A stretch of 64,000 bases of DNA, from positions 868,001 to 932,000 of the forward strand of contig MU839079.1 in assembly GCA_030685235.1 (NCBI GenBank), given 5' to 3'. The notes beneath the pieces were generated by a model, which was not told the origin of the DNA, searched no databases, and was given only the letters and a program-made list of their open reading frames with translations. Positions 35,215-45,600 of this stretch are shown here, in pieces. The stretch's first letter is position 1. Each line of letters starts with the position of its first letter. The stretch comes from Copromyces sp. CBS 386.78 (lineage: Eukaryota; Ascomycota; Sordariomycetes; Sordariales; Sordariaceae). The position numbers were made by a program, and so were the translations under genes.

Positions 35215-36154
35215 TTACTGGGAGATACCAATGACGCCGCAGGCAGGGCGGGGACCGGCGTTGCCAGTCTTGAGGGACTCCTCGTTGCCACCCTTGCCAA
35301 GGTCGTCAGTGCCGGCGTGGACGACGACGGTGCGCTGTGGTACGGAACAAGTTAGCAAGAGGAAACGAAACAATGTGGTTGTAAGGACAATCGGGGGAAA
35401 GAGACATACGCCAATGACGGACTCGGGGCCGATGAGCTTAACGAGGTTGTCAGTCACGGAGCCCTTGGCGTTGCCCTGGGCATCGGTCTCGAGGTTGCCG
35501 AGATCACCGACGTGGCGGACCTCGTCGGTGCGGTTGCCGTGGGTGGTGCCACGGGGGTTGACTGCGTTGTGGGTAAGGGCACATTGGTCAGTCTACTGCC
35601 CTGCTATGATGATCACCTCCCTCCTCTCTTCTCGACGTTCCACATTCCAGGGACGCGGATCTCGGATCACTTACAGTGAGGGCCGGCAGAGGTGCAGCCG
35701 TTGGTGTTGTCACCGAAGGTGTGGATATGGAAGCCACGCTTGGCGTTGGGGTCGTTGCCGGAGATGTCGTAGGTGATGGTGGTGGGAGCGGACTCGGACT
35801 CCTGCTCGAAGATCACGGTGCCCTTGACGTTAGAGTCACCACGGAGAACAGCGACTACATAAGTGAAAGAAGAAGAGGTTAGCCGTTGTACTGTCGTTGT
35901 CTAGCCAATAAAGCAGGGTCCCGGTAGCCAGAGAGGTTCTCGCAGTTTGTCCTGTGTCCTTCGTCGAGGGAGGTAACGATTGAAAGTGCCCATCAAGGTG
36001 TCCGGCCATGAGGCAGAAACTCGCTCAAACGGCCGCGTGGGTAACCGATCCCCTCCACTCGGATCGTCTGATGGCAGGCAACCTCGAGAACATGACACCG
36101 GCGGGATGAATGTGACGCATTGTAGACGAGATTGTGCTTACCAGCCTTGACCAT
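35215..36154 (-). CDS. sod-1: Cu/Zn superoxide dismutase
   Basis: This cytosolic enzyme dismutates superoxide to oxygen and hydrogen peroxide. Four exons (36142-36154, 35675-35854, 35410-35561, 35215-35334) give 154 residues, the standard length. The first exon is only 13 nt (MVKA plus one base), followed by a 287-nt intron, long for this window; the others are 113 and 75 nt. Copper ligands His47, His49, His64 and His121 and zinc ligands His64, His72, His81 and Asp84 are in place. The motif [20 protein letters not shown] is intact, and Cys58 is available for the intrachain disulfide with the Cys in RPACGVIG. Codon use is strongly biased, as for highly expressed fungal genes. The long first intron so close to the ATG could host regulatory sequence; that is inference. 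Confidence 0.97.
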
Positions 36155-37502
36155 TTTGTCGGATTCAAAAGATGCTTGGGTAGAAGCGGTTGGTTTTGAG
36201 TATCTTGTTAGGTTGTGTGTTTACTGAAGCAGAGGAGGCAGCAAAAGGAAGACCTTGGGAGAAAAATCGGCTACCGTTATACTTGGACGCTGAAGAAGCG
36301 GGGGCCCACGGGGGAACAGGAAGAAGTCCAGCGTCCGAGGATCAATCGAGGGCGTCCAGGTGGGGTTCGCCGGGGGATGAGCGAACCGTAACCCCGCATT
36401 GCCGTCATCTCGTTCTCCCGGGCTGATTGAGTGGCGCTTACAAATTCGGCATCACTTCCGGCAACATATGAAAAAAGCCCGTCATAAGGCGGGCGGTCTT
36501 GGCATTGCCATTGTTAGAGCAAGTGGAAACATGGAGATGTTGTTGTTTTTTGGTGTTTCAACGCAAGCGTTAGCATCCCCAAGAAAAGCATCTTGACCCG
36601 CCATCATTTGACACCGGCTGTCGACAGCAACTGCATCACCAGCAACAAGAGCTCAACACAACCTTTGCCAGCAGAACCTGCCGACACGACGACATCGGCC
36701 AGCATTTTGGTGTCATTGACCGAGTTTCAGGCCAGCACGCAATTCACAGAGTGGGGTGTTTCCTTTGGCTTCCTTTCTATTCTCACCAATTTTGGCTTAA
36801 CGCCGTCGATCCGACCATCTGATAAGATCTTTGATAACCTCGACGCTGAGGCAGGTTCGGATGACCTCCAAATGTCCGAGCTGTCAACACAGACGGACCT
36901 ACATACATACCTAGACCTTGTGATTGTTGCCATAGGGCTGAAAGGCTCCAACCGTGCTGAATCTGAAAACAGACCATTGTTGGATATTGCCGCGGCACGC
37001 AGAGAATCCGAAGGCTGAGGGAGGCATTCCCTTTCAGACACCACGGCGTCCAATGCCTGGCAATTGACAGAATCCAGGAACCCAGGGGAACCTCTAAACA
37101 AACCCGGAGCCGATTGGTCACTTTACCTTTTCTCTGTAACAGTTCACAAACGCCCAGCGGCCAAGGCTGTACGCGCTGCTTCACCAATTTCGTCCCGATC
37201 GCTTGGCTGCCCGTTTCGCTGTTTTATGAAACATCATCCCTTGGTTTGAACGTGTTCTGTGTATATCTCTGACGTTAACGGGTAAACGTTGTCTTGTATA
37301 TCACTAAACCTGAGATGGGTTCTCAAAGATGAGCCATCAGATGGGAGTTTGTGACGACAATGTGCCTTATCAAGCGATAAGAAACAGCTACTACCCTTGC
37401 AGTTTAGCGTGCTGGAAGCACAGACCAACCACCGTTCTTTTACACCAGAGCCGTGCTGCTTGTTGAGGCGCGCGGACCGCATCACTGCATGTCATTCAAC
37501 TG
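36155..37502. other. Intergenic region between sod-1 and the second AT-rich island
   Basis: This includes the sod-1 promoter. A 141-codon plus-strand frame near 36593-37018 begins at a non-ATG codon and matches nothing I recognise. Composition is normal until the TA at 37503, where the transposon begins. Confidence 0.5.
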
Positions 37503-40500
37503 TACTCGTCGGTTAGGTGGATCCGCTTCGCCAGCCAACCGCCTCTCATAGTCCCTCTGAGAGTCGGTCTTTTTACTTATAACGCGCAACCTCTGTAACG
37601 GTCAGATATCTACACATAACCATAACTCCATCACCAGATTAGCTGTAAATATGATAAAATATGCAAAATGAAGTTCTCAATTACCTATATTTAGTAGTAT
37701 ATTTATTTTTATTGAAAAAAATATCGTGATATGCGTTGTGGTGTTTTGAGGTATAAGTAGTCCGTGTACCACACTTCATATTACAATATCTAGCTCTTCC
37801 TCTTCCTCCCCCCCTTCCCTATTATTACTTTTATTATTAGAAGAATCGTTTAGTACGGTAACAGTTACCCTTGTATAGCTTGTAGGCACTTCTAGCTTTT
37901 TGCCCGCTACTATAATAGTTATTGTAGCCTCCCCCTTATTAAAGTTTGTAATTTTTTCCTTCCTTTTCTTAGACCTCTTTTTAGGAGGGTATAGTATTGA
38001 GGTAGATGGTCTAGATGGCCCAGTTAATGTGTTACCGACTAGATGAGGGTATATAACGGGCAGTTCGTTAGGGATATTTATACTTTCGTTACCTAGATAA
38101 ATTTCGATCGACGATATGCTCCCCCTGCGAATCTTTCTAGCCCGCTTCTTGCTATACGTTTTGAAAGGCACGAAGTCTTTATATATTATGGGGACGGTAG
38201 TTTTATTAGTAGCTTTAAAACGAGTATTATCCTTATCCTCAATACTAGCTAGGAAGGTATTTAAATCTTACTTTGATTAGGCTTTCTTCTATACCTTTAT
38301 TTTTAGGATATAATACGAGTAATTTAGGCCCTATAATTACTATAGTTTACTTATAAATTCGTAGTGATTATTATCTGTAACGGCCTTGTCCTATCCCTCT
38401 TTTATTTTAAATACAATATTATATTTTGGGTAGTCTATAGTAATACTAACGAAGTCGTTATCGTTAAGGATATCTTTATTAACAGGTTAAGGCTTAGGCC
38501 TAGCCTTTCTCTTGGCTTTAATTTTATGCAGTAGCTATTGTTTAAGACTAGGGTTCTTATTAAAGGCAATTTTTTTAATAAAGGCTATACTAGTTCGTTA
38601 GGTCTCCTTTAATCCCTCTTCTATATTAACTAATTTTTTAGCAGCTACTTTAGTATTAAGAGCCTCTTTTATATACGCTCTATCCTTAATAGTTATATAT
38701 TTACAAAGGTTTTATTTCTATGCTTTTATTTCGATACGTCGTTTATAATGCTCTTACTAATTAAATAATAGTTTTTAGGAGTTGATAGATACCTTTAAAG
38801 CGACTTTAGCATTATCGATACTATTCCAAAGCGGTGAGTTCGCTATATTTAATCTTTTTTAGATAGTTGGAAATTCGAAGGTACGAAGTACTTTACGAAG
38901 CGTAATAGCTTTAAGGCGTTTAGGAAAGAGAGGCTCTTACCGTACTTTTATAAATTTACGTAGTTGGTTAAGGGGGACGTTTAGTTTGAGTAGCTAGAGC
39001 CTAATCTTTTCCTATTCCTTATAAATATTATTATATATAAATCTAGCCTCCTTAACCTTCTTTTAGTTATTTAGAAAAATTGTACGGTTAATCGTAATAG
39101 CGCCATTTACAATCTTATTAATTAGAGCCTTCTAGTAAGCCTTCTTAATTGCTTGATAAATATTAATATTAAGCAGTTGTAATATATAATTAGTATAAGC
39201 GGGTAGGGTATAAGGGATAATATCGAATATATTATAATATTATAATATATATAGATTTTTGTGAATTTTAAATTTATTTACAAATAGTACCTTGTATACC
39301 TTCGGTTTAGTAATAGTTATAAAGCTTATTATACTAATTGTAAATATATTAGGCTTATCTTTAGAAAGTTGTGATTTTTCGAAGGGAGGGGGGCAGTTAG
39401 GTGATAGACTGAATTATTCTTCAATAATATAGCTATTAAACGAGGGGGATAGTCTAAAGGAGTGCTTATTGAAATGCCTGATTTATTATAGTATACAATG
39501 GGTATTATTATACCTAATTGTAATATTTGTGATAACGATATTTGGATTAACTTTATAACTGGCCTATACGTTACTCTATACTTGTAAATCGAGTTAGTTT
39601 TATTGTAATCAACGTTAGTTGCACATAACTTACTATAATCGACGATTTGAATATTAGAAATGATGGGATAGTCTTTATTGCAGCTAATATAGTATTAATA
39701 GTAATAAGACTTTTTTTATTATTAGGATTAAATATAATCCGTTTAGTACGAACTTTATTCTTTATAAATAATATTTATTAGTATGATAATTAGTATGGAA
39801 AAGTTTAATAAAGTAGTATAGGGGTATATAATATAGTATACCTTTATAGTTCCCTTAATTTCCCCTATTTGAAAGGGAGATTTATTTATATTCTAGACGT
39901 TCTCTTTTTTAATTTTAAAAGTTTTATAAATAGTTTTTATTTTTTTAAATTAATTTTCAAAGGAGTTAAATTAGGCTTCCATATTTATCTTCTTTACGTT
40001 TTTAAAGTTGGCTACTTTGAATTCGAATTTTTAATGCCGCTTATACTACTCTATAGGCTACTTTCTATAGAGACTAGTAGAAGGAAGGTATGGCCGTTGA
40101 ATTTGTAATTAATTAATTAGCTTAACGAGGGAGGAGTTATTTAGAGGAAAGTACCCGCGGTTAGCGATCTAAACTATAATATTAAATACTTTATCTTCGT
40201 TTACAATTAAGGCTGGCGGTCGATAAGTATTTATACTAGTTGGCAACGGCTTCTTATCCTTAATAAGTATTATGTATTTTTTAATAATAGTTTTATTAAT
40301 ATTAAACCGTTCCCTAGTACTCTTATACGTGATCTTCCCTTTATTTTTAGCCTTAGTATTGGCCTTTAAATATATGGTAGTAGCCCGAGTAATTATAGTG
40401 GTTTGGTTTGTAAGAAAGTAGCGGGTAGCCTTTTTCGCCCGTAATGTAATAATAGGATTAAAAATAGGTATGATAAAAATATATGTAAAAGATAGGGTTC

Positions 40501-40688
40501 GACGAAACGAATAGATTAATACTATTCATAGTTTGGTGTAGTAAAAATTTGTGATGTTGTTGGTGTGTGTAGATATCTGACCGTTATAGAGCTTGCGCGT
40601 TATAGGTAAAAAGACCGACTCTAGGAGGAGCCTAGAGTCGGTTGGCTTGTTATGTAAGCGAGGCCCACATCAACCTAACCGACGAGTA
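37503..40688 (-). mobile_element. RIP-mutated Fot1/pogo-like DNA transposon, about 3.18 kb
   Basis: The element occupies 37505-40686 with TA at both borders. Its inverted termini begin CTCGTCGGTTAGGT and include a shared block GTCGGTCTTTTTAC...TATAACGCGCAA...AACGGTCAGATATCTACACA; the arms are about 116 and 124 bp, differing by a small indel. The interior is RIP-like (TA-rich, CA/TG-poor). On the minus strand a transposase can still be read. Near 40440-40170 about 85 codons are stop-free and resemble an HTH region (RERFNINKTIIKKYI). Near 39210-39005, reading through three TAA/TAG codons gives LPAYTNYILQLLNINIYQ, a decayed version of the H-x2-H-x-LQPLDV motif of DDE_1 transposases, followed by IKKAY and a WKKV-like segment. 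Order and strand fit one transposase gene read from right to left. Fot1/pogo elements use TA target sites, which agrees. Confidence 0.88.
37776..38171 (-). pseudogene. Surviving C-terminal transposase open frame
   Basis: A 131-codon frame (open to about 38266 when the GTG start is ignored) remains uninterrupted inside the RIP-mutated element. It is Lys/Arg-rich at its start (SKKRARKIRRG), contains PPKKRSKKRKEK and ends in an acidic GGEEEEELDIVI tail. Its strand and position are right for the C-terminus of the transposase decayed upstream. It starts at GTG rather than ATG and is cut from the catalytic part by several stops, so it is most likely a remnant rather than a gene. The nuclear-localisation-like basic clusters fit a transposase tail. 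Confidence 0.6.
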
Positions 40689-41043
40689 CCTCTCTGACTT
40701 GTAACCGAAGGTTGGTTGCCTCTCACACTTCACATTTCACAAGTCAGAAGAGTAGATGGATGCCTTGCATGGTTTCTTTAGTTGCACTTCAGGTTTGAAT
40801 CCTCCATCCATTCGGCTATTTTGTTTTATTAACTACCGTAACACCGGGATGTCTCACCACCAAGGAGGCTATTCAACTGGGCGTGGCTTGAATTTGCAGC
40901 GCCATTGATATTGATTCAGAGGATGGAATGCTATGACTGCTTTACATATCCTGTCGAATATCAACTTCGTCCTCCTATCCATTGGGTTGATTCTTCTTCA
41001 ACTTGAACTTGACAACACATCAGTTGTCTAATTCGTCACCCTC
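40689..41043. other. Short intergenic gap
   Basis: This lies between the transposon end and the small gene's stop codon. A tRNA B-box-like GGTTTGAATCC occurs near 40792, but no tRNA can be folded around it. Nothing else is seen. Confidence 0.5.
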
Positions 41044-41309
41044 CTACTCACCGTAAGGACTCTTGCCGTGTCCTGACTCCTCCCTCATCTGATCGATTAG
41101 ATCTCTGGCCTCAGAGATGGGAGGCGGAAGGTCAGTCGGAGGTTCTTATCGGACGGTGTAGGTCATACCAATAGAAGCGCAAAGGTTGCGGGCTTCACTT
41201 ACTTGGAATTGGACGAGGATCCTCCTCCAGAGGATTTGTTTCCTTGGGCGTTGGAGGACTGGCTCTTGAAACTGCCCTTGCCGTTGCTGTTTCCGTTATT
41301 GCCGGACAT
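41044..41309 (-). CDS. Small Ser/Gly/Asn-rich protein, 55 residues, unknown
   Basis: This small two-exon gene has exons 41203-41309 and 41044-41104 around a 98-nt intron (GTAAGT donor, GACTGAC branch, GGCCAG acceptor). The ATG has a good context (AAAATGTCC). Exon 1 encodes MSGNNGNSNGKGSFKSQSSN and continues Ser/Gly/Asn-rich. Exon 2 adds DLIDQMREESGHGKSPYGE, which looks like a conserved amphipathic helix plus tail, unlike the low-complexity start. Neighbouring AG acceptors give early stops or a different frame, so the chosen one is the best supported. The end overlaps a GTGAGT that could be a further donor, so a longer protein is possible. I do not recognise the family. Evidence is splice grammar and residue pattern only. 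Confidence 0.55.
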
Positions 41310-42635
41310 TTTGACTTTTGTCCGGTTGATGTGAGTGAGATTACAATGGTTTTCTCTTGAGGATGGTTGATTGAAGTGATGAAGAGAGAGAAGCCCAGGA
41401 CCCACCATGCCACCAGGCCTAGGCTTAATTTGAATACAGGAGGGAGTACCGAAGCCATCATGACTACCGTGTGCAGCAATGCACCTGCTGTTTCTCAGTT
41501 TGCGTGCATGACAGGCATTGCCTGACAATCTGATGACGACTGTCAGTGAGAAGTCAATTGAACGCAAGGTAACTGAAGCTGAAGTGATAAGTATATATCT
41601 ACACAAACTAAAAAGTGGGCCTAAATGTTTCTTCTGACGGGAAGAAACAGAAACGGGCACCAAAGTTTGTAGCAACAATCCCGACCACGTTACAGTCAAT
41701 CCCCGCGCTGTGACAGGGCCGAAGACAGCGCCAGCCTTGTGTGCCAACCAGGAAAAAGGAACACTCAGAGGGAGCCTGCAACCTAGAGGTACCCCAGTTC
41801 CACACTTCAGCCCGTGCGTGGCAGGCCCCTAGACCTAGATCCCAAGGGAACTAACTGAACCGTGACGGACCCGGACCTGACCTTCCCGGGACTGGGGCAG
41901 TCCCGTCTCTACACGACCGGACGTTAAGAAGTTTTCAGTGGTTCACTGTCATCGACCCCCGGCCCCATCTGATACCTTTACCAGTAACACACCCATCACC
42001 CTCGCCTGCGCCTTGTGACACGCCGACGACTTGGACCGTTCGACAAGAGTCAGACGCTGAGTCCGACTCGATGTGATTGCATACATCATATCTGCGTCCC
42101 GCACGCGCGCCAGCCACCCGAGTCTAGAGGTACCTACCCTTCAAGGGCCACTTCGGTTTCCCGACAACTTCAACATCAACCATCTCATCGAACTCGGCGG
42201 ATGGAGTAACCGTTGGTGTAAGGACGTGTACATACGATTACGATACAGACGATACCCATAGGTCATAACCGAGTCTGCACTGGGCCGCGCGCTAAATGCC
42301 ACCCACCCCCAGACTCCATTTAATTGACACAGAGCTGTTATTATACCTACCTACCTTAGCACCACCGAGCGACCTTGCCCGAGATCCGCAACCCCGTCGC
42401 CGTTGTTTCCGACATCCAATTTCGCGACCCGTCGCCTTCCGTCCGAGCGGTGGAAGGTTGCCCGAGAGCTTGACGCTACGCGGACATCGCACAAAGCTGC
42501 TCGCCCGGACCTCGGCGCCGTCCATCATTGATAGCGACAGCTTCTAGGTCGTCCTCTACCTACAGGTACCCAACAGTCGTCGACGACAACAACAACAACA
42601 ACGACAACGATAAGGACGACAGACACTCGAGCGCC
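41310..42635. other. Divergent promoter region with an 83-codon upstream ORF
   Basis: This separates the small gene (-) from the RhoGEF (+). An ATG-initiated frame of 83 codons at 42296-42547 ends 88 bases before the RhoGEF start and could be an upstream ORF if the leader is that long. Just before the start the leader carries ACAACA and GAC repeats (about 42580-42620). Confidence 0.5.
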
Positions 42636-45600
42636 ATGTCGTTTCGCGGCGACGATTCCCGCCGCTACGGCCATGTACCGCCCGCTCAATATCCCGTCGG
42701 CGGCACCGCGCAGGACCACAATAACAACCCGCCATATCCTCCCCAGCGACGCTTGAGCTTCAACACGGGCGACGATGCCGACATGTTCGACCCGAGCGCT
42801 TCCCGCCAGCAGCCCGCCATTTACACTGGGGCACCTGTGAGCAGTAGGGGCGAGGAGGAGCTGTTTATCACCAGTCCCACGGTACAGGATGCGCCGGCCG
42901 CCCAGAATCGCCTCAGCTACAATCCTCAGCATATCGCCATGGCTGGATATCAACACCAGTATCAGGCTCAAACGAACGCGCCGCCGCCCGCACCGACACA
43001 CTCGACGTACAACCCCCAGGCCTTTGCTCGCACTCAATCAACCTCCCTCCCGTACCACCCCGGCCCGCCCTCGAGATACGGTGCTCCGACGAGCCCGACC
43101 TACGCGCCCACCCCTACAACCTATACCCCGCCAGCTTATAACCCGGCGGCGTACGCCAACACAAACACGCCACAGAGACATTCTTCCGTCGCTTCAGTGG
43201 CTTCCCCGGGATACAATGGATACACGTATGGCTATACCTCTCCCAGCATCTCGCAGTCGGGATTTGGCCAATCCCCCCAGATGGCTACAGCTCCGTCCAT
43301 GCCTAGCTATGAGCCCGCCCGTAGTCCACAGTATCCTCCGTCCTCTGCCACCGCAACATCGCCGCAATATGATCAGTCCTATCCCCCGGCGAGTGCATAC
43401 AACCAGCAGCAATACTACGGGTCCTATTCCTTGAATGGCGTGAACAACGCCCAAAGCATGGCGTATAATACCATGACGTCTCAGGCGCCTTATGCCGCCC
43501 ATGCTCAGATGCCCGTCGGACCTAATTACGGTTCTGCGGATCACAGCGCTTTTGCCGGTCGGAATTCTAGATCGGATTCCCAGGTCTCTGCGCCGTCTCC
43601 TCCTGCGCATTCACAAGCACCTGGCGGTCTTACAAGACATCCAACAAATGCTCCGCTCCCTAGCCGCCCCATGGATGATTTGCCAGAGGACCAAAGCTGG
43701 GGACCTGATGGGCAAAGTGATGAGCTGCAAGCCCAAGACGCCTTGTTCAGTGATATCATTTCGGAGGTGGGACCACGACAGTACCATGGTGTTAATGGCA
43801 GCATGTCGGAGGACGACCAGGGGCTGCACCGCTACAGTTCGACTGCTTCGACGAATGTGGGATCCGCTGCAGCGGTAGATCGCTATCCTTCTAATGCATC
43901 GACAGTGAACAGGAACGATATCCCCAATACTTATCCCAATACGTATGACTACGATGACGACGAGAGCGACCCCGAGGGTGCTGCTGGCCTCTTGGCTATG
44001 CAGGAAGACATGGACGACCGACGCTTTGGCTTTGGTGGAATATCGTTCCCATCTTACATGGAACCTCCGGCAGCGCAGCAGCAGACCCCACCGTCACACC
44101 CGATACAGCCGCCGGGACACCAACGGGAGTTACCACCGCCGCCCGAGGAACAAGGTACGGATAGCGATTTTGGTGGAATGGATCTCGGCTTGTATGGGGG
44201 TGGCTATGCTGGAAACCTTCACTACGAGAATGGATTTGGCTCTCCACCCGCAACCTCCACCCAATTTGACCAAGGGCCCAGGCCGTTGCCATATCCGCAA
44301 AACACGGGAAGCGAGTATGCTCCGTTCTCCCAAGCTGCGGTCGACTATGGCGGAACTGGTGGTCTTCAGGCCCCGCAAACTCACCGGCTGAGCTTCGATG
44401 AGGGAGACGAGCATGTCTCGATCCACTCCAGGCAGGGCGGAAGTGATTCGCCTACGAAGGAAGATTACCCCGATATGTTCTACCATCCCGGGATATCCAA
44501 CCGGCCTCTTCCAGCTGTCCCTCCTCTTGGCGAAGGCCGTCCAGCCCTGTCGGTACTGCCCCCTAGTAGGGTCGCTTCTCAACAGGGGTACAATATGGAT
44601 GTGAATCAACGGCTCATGTATGACCAACAAGGTCAAGCTGCAGTAGAGAGATCGATATCGCTTTCCGGTCACAGCAATACTCCTCCTGTCCAAACACCGG
44701 CACGATCCAGAACCGATGCCGCTGAGGAGCGGAGGAGAGCATTAAAACATCATGCCCATCAGCATCATTCTCATCTCGGCCATCAAAGCGTGTCTCAAGA
44801 TGGCTACGACTCGGGGACACCGTCGTCGCTTGCTGCCTATGATATGATTACCTTGCCTGGCAGGAAGAGGAAGTTCATCCCATCGAAGCTCACGGCCACG
44901 GAGATTAAGCGTTGTGCCGAGCCGTGGGCGCTTAGCAGTGTTACTGCTTGGATTCGTGAGATGGCAGACGGCGAGGTGGACCTCAAGAGAAAATCCATTG
45001 AGGAAGGAATTGTGAAGCTTTTCTGTCACAAAGTTCCTACCATGAACGTTGCTGACGCGGAAGGCTTGAGTGCCACAGTAGTGGACTCCATGTTTGCGTC
45101 CGGCCTCTTGGTCACGGATGAGGAATGGGTCAGGTTCGCACCTGGCCAGATGACAGGTGTCTTGTGGCAGCTGACTGGCCATGGTTGCTACGCGCCCAAG
45201 TTGCATGAGGCCGAGGAGACCGCCCCCAAACTCAATGATAACGGCATTCCAGCAAGGTGCTACTCGCATCACTGCGGTAGAACGCTGAAGAAGGCCAATC
45301 TGGATCACCTACTTTCTGATGATCCAGTGGTTCAGGACTGGGCGACCTTCCACGGAGTCACTCTGGCGGATTGCGAAAAGAAGAGCAAAAAGGAGATTGA
45401 GAGACAAAACGTCCTGCACGAGATCGTCACCAGTGAAGAGGAGTACATGGCCCAGCTCGATGTCGTTCGGCTCCTCTACAGAGATCAACTCCGCGTACAC
45501 CAGCCGCCTGTTCTTCCCAACAGCAGGAGGGACAAGTTTCTGGAAGCAGTTTTTGGTAAGGTTGATACGGTGCAGCAGATCAACAAGGACCACTTGCTTG

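Noticed and set aside
36593..37018. 141-codon plus-strand frame upstream of the second transposon
   Set aside because: It starts at TTG, its first ATG lies far inside, and nothing in it is recognisable.
39869..40108. 79-codon Phe/Leu-rich frame inside the second transposon
   Set aside because: It is on the strand opposite the transposase remains and reflects AT-rich RIP-mutated sequence.
40754..40812. tRNA-like B box GGTTTGAATCC with ATGGAT/ATCCAT flanks
   Set aside because: The distance is too short for a tRNA (about 56 nt), the T stem does not pair, and no D arm or anticodon arm could be placed.
43194..43610. Arg-rich frames opposite and beside the RhoGEF N-terminus
   Set aside because: They are shadows of the Pro/Ser/Tyr-rich coding sequence, with Arg/His bias produced by codon structure.
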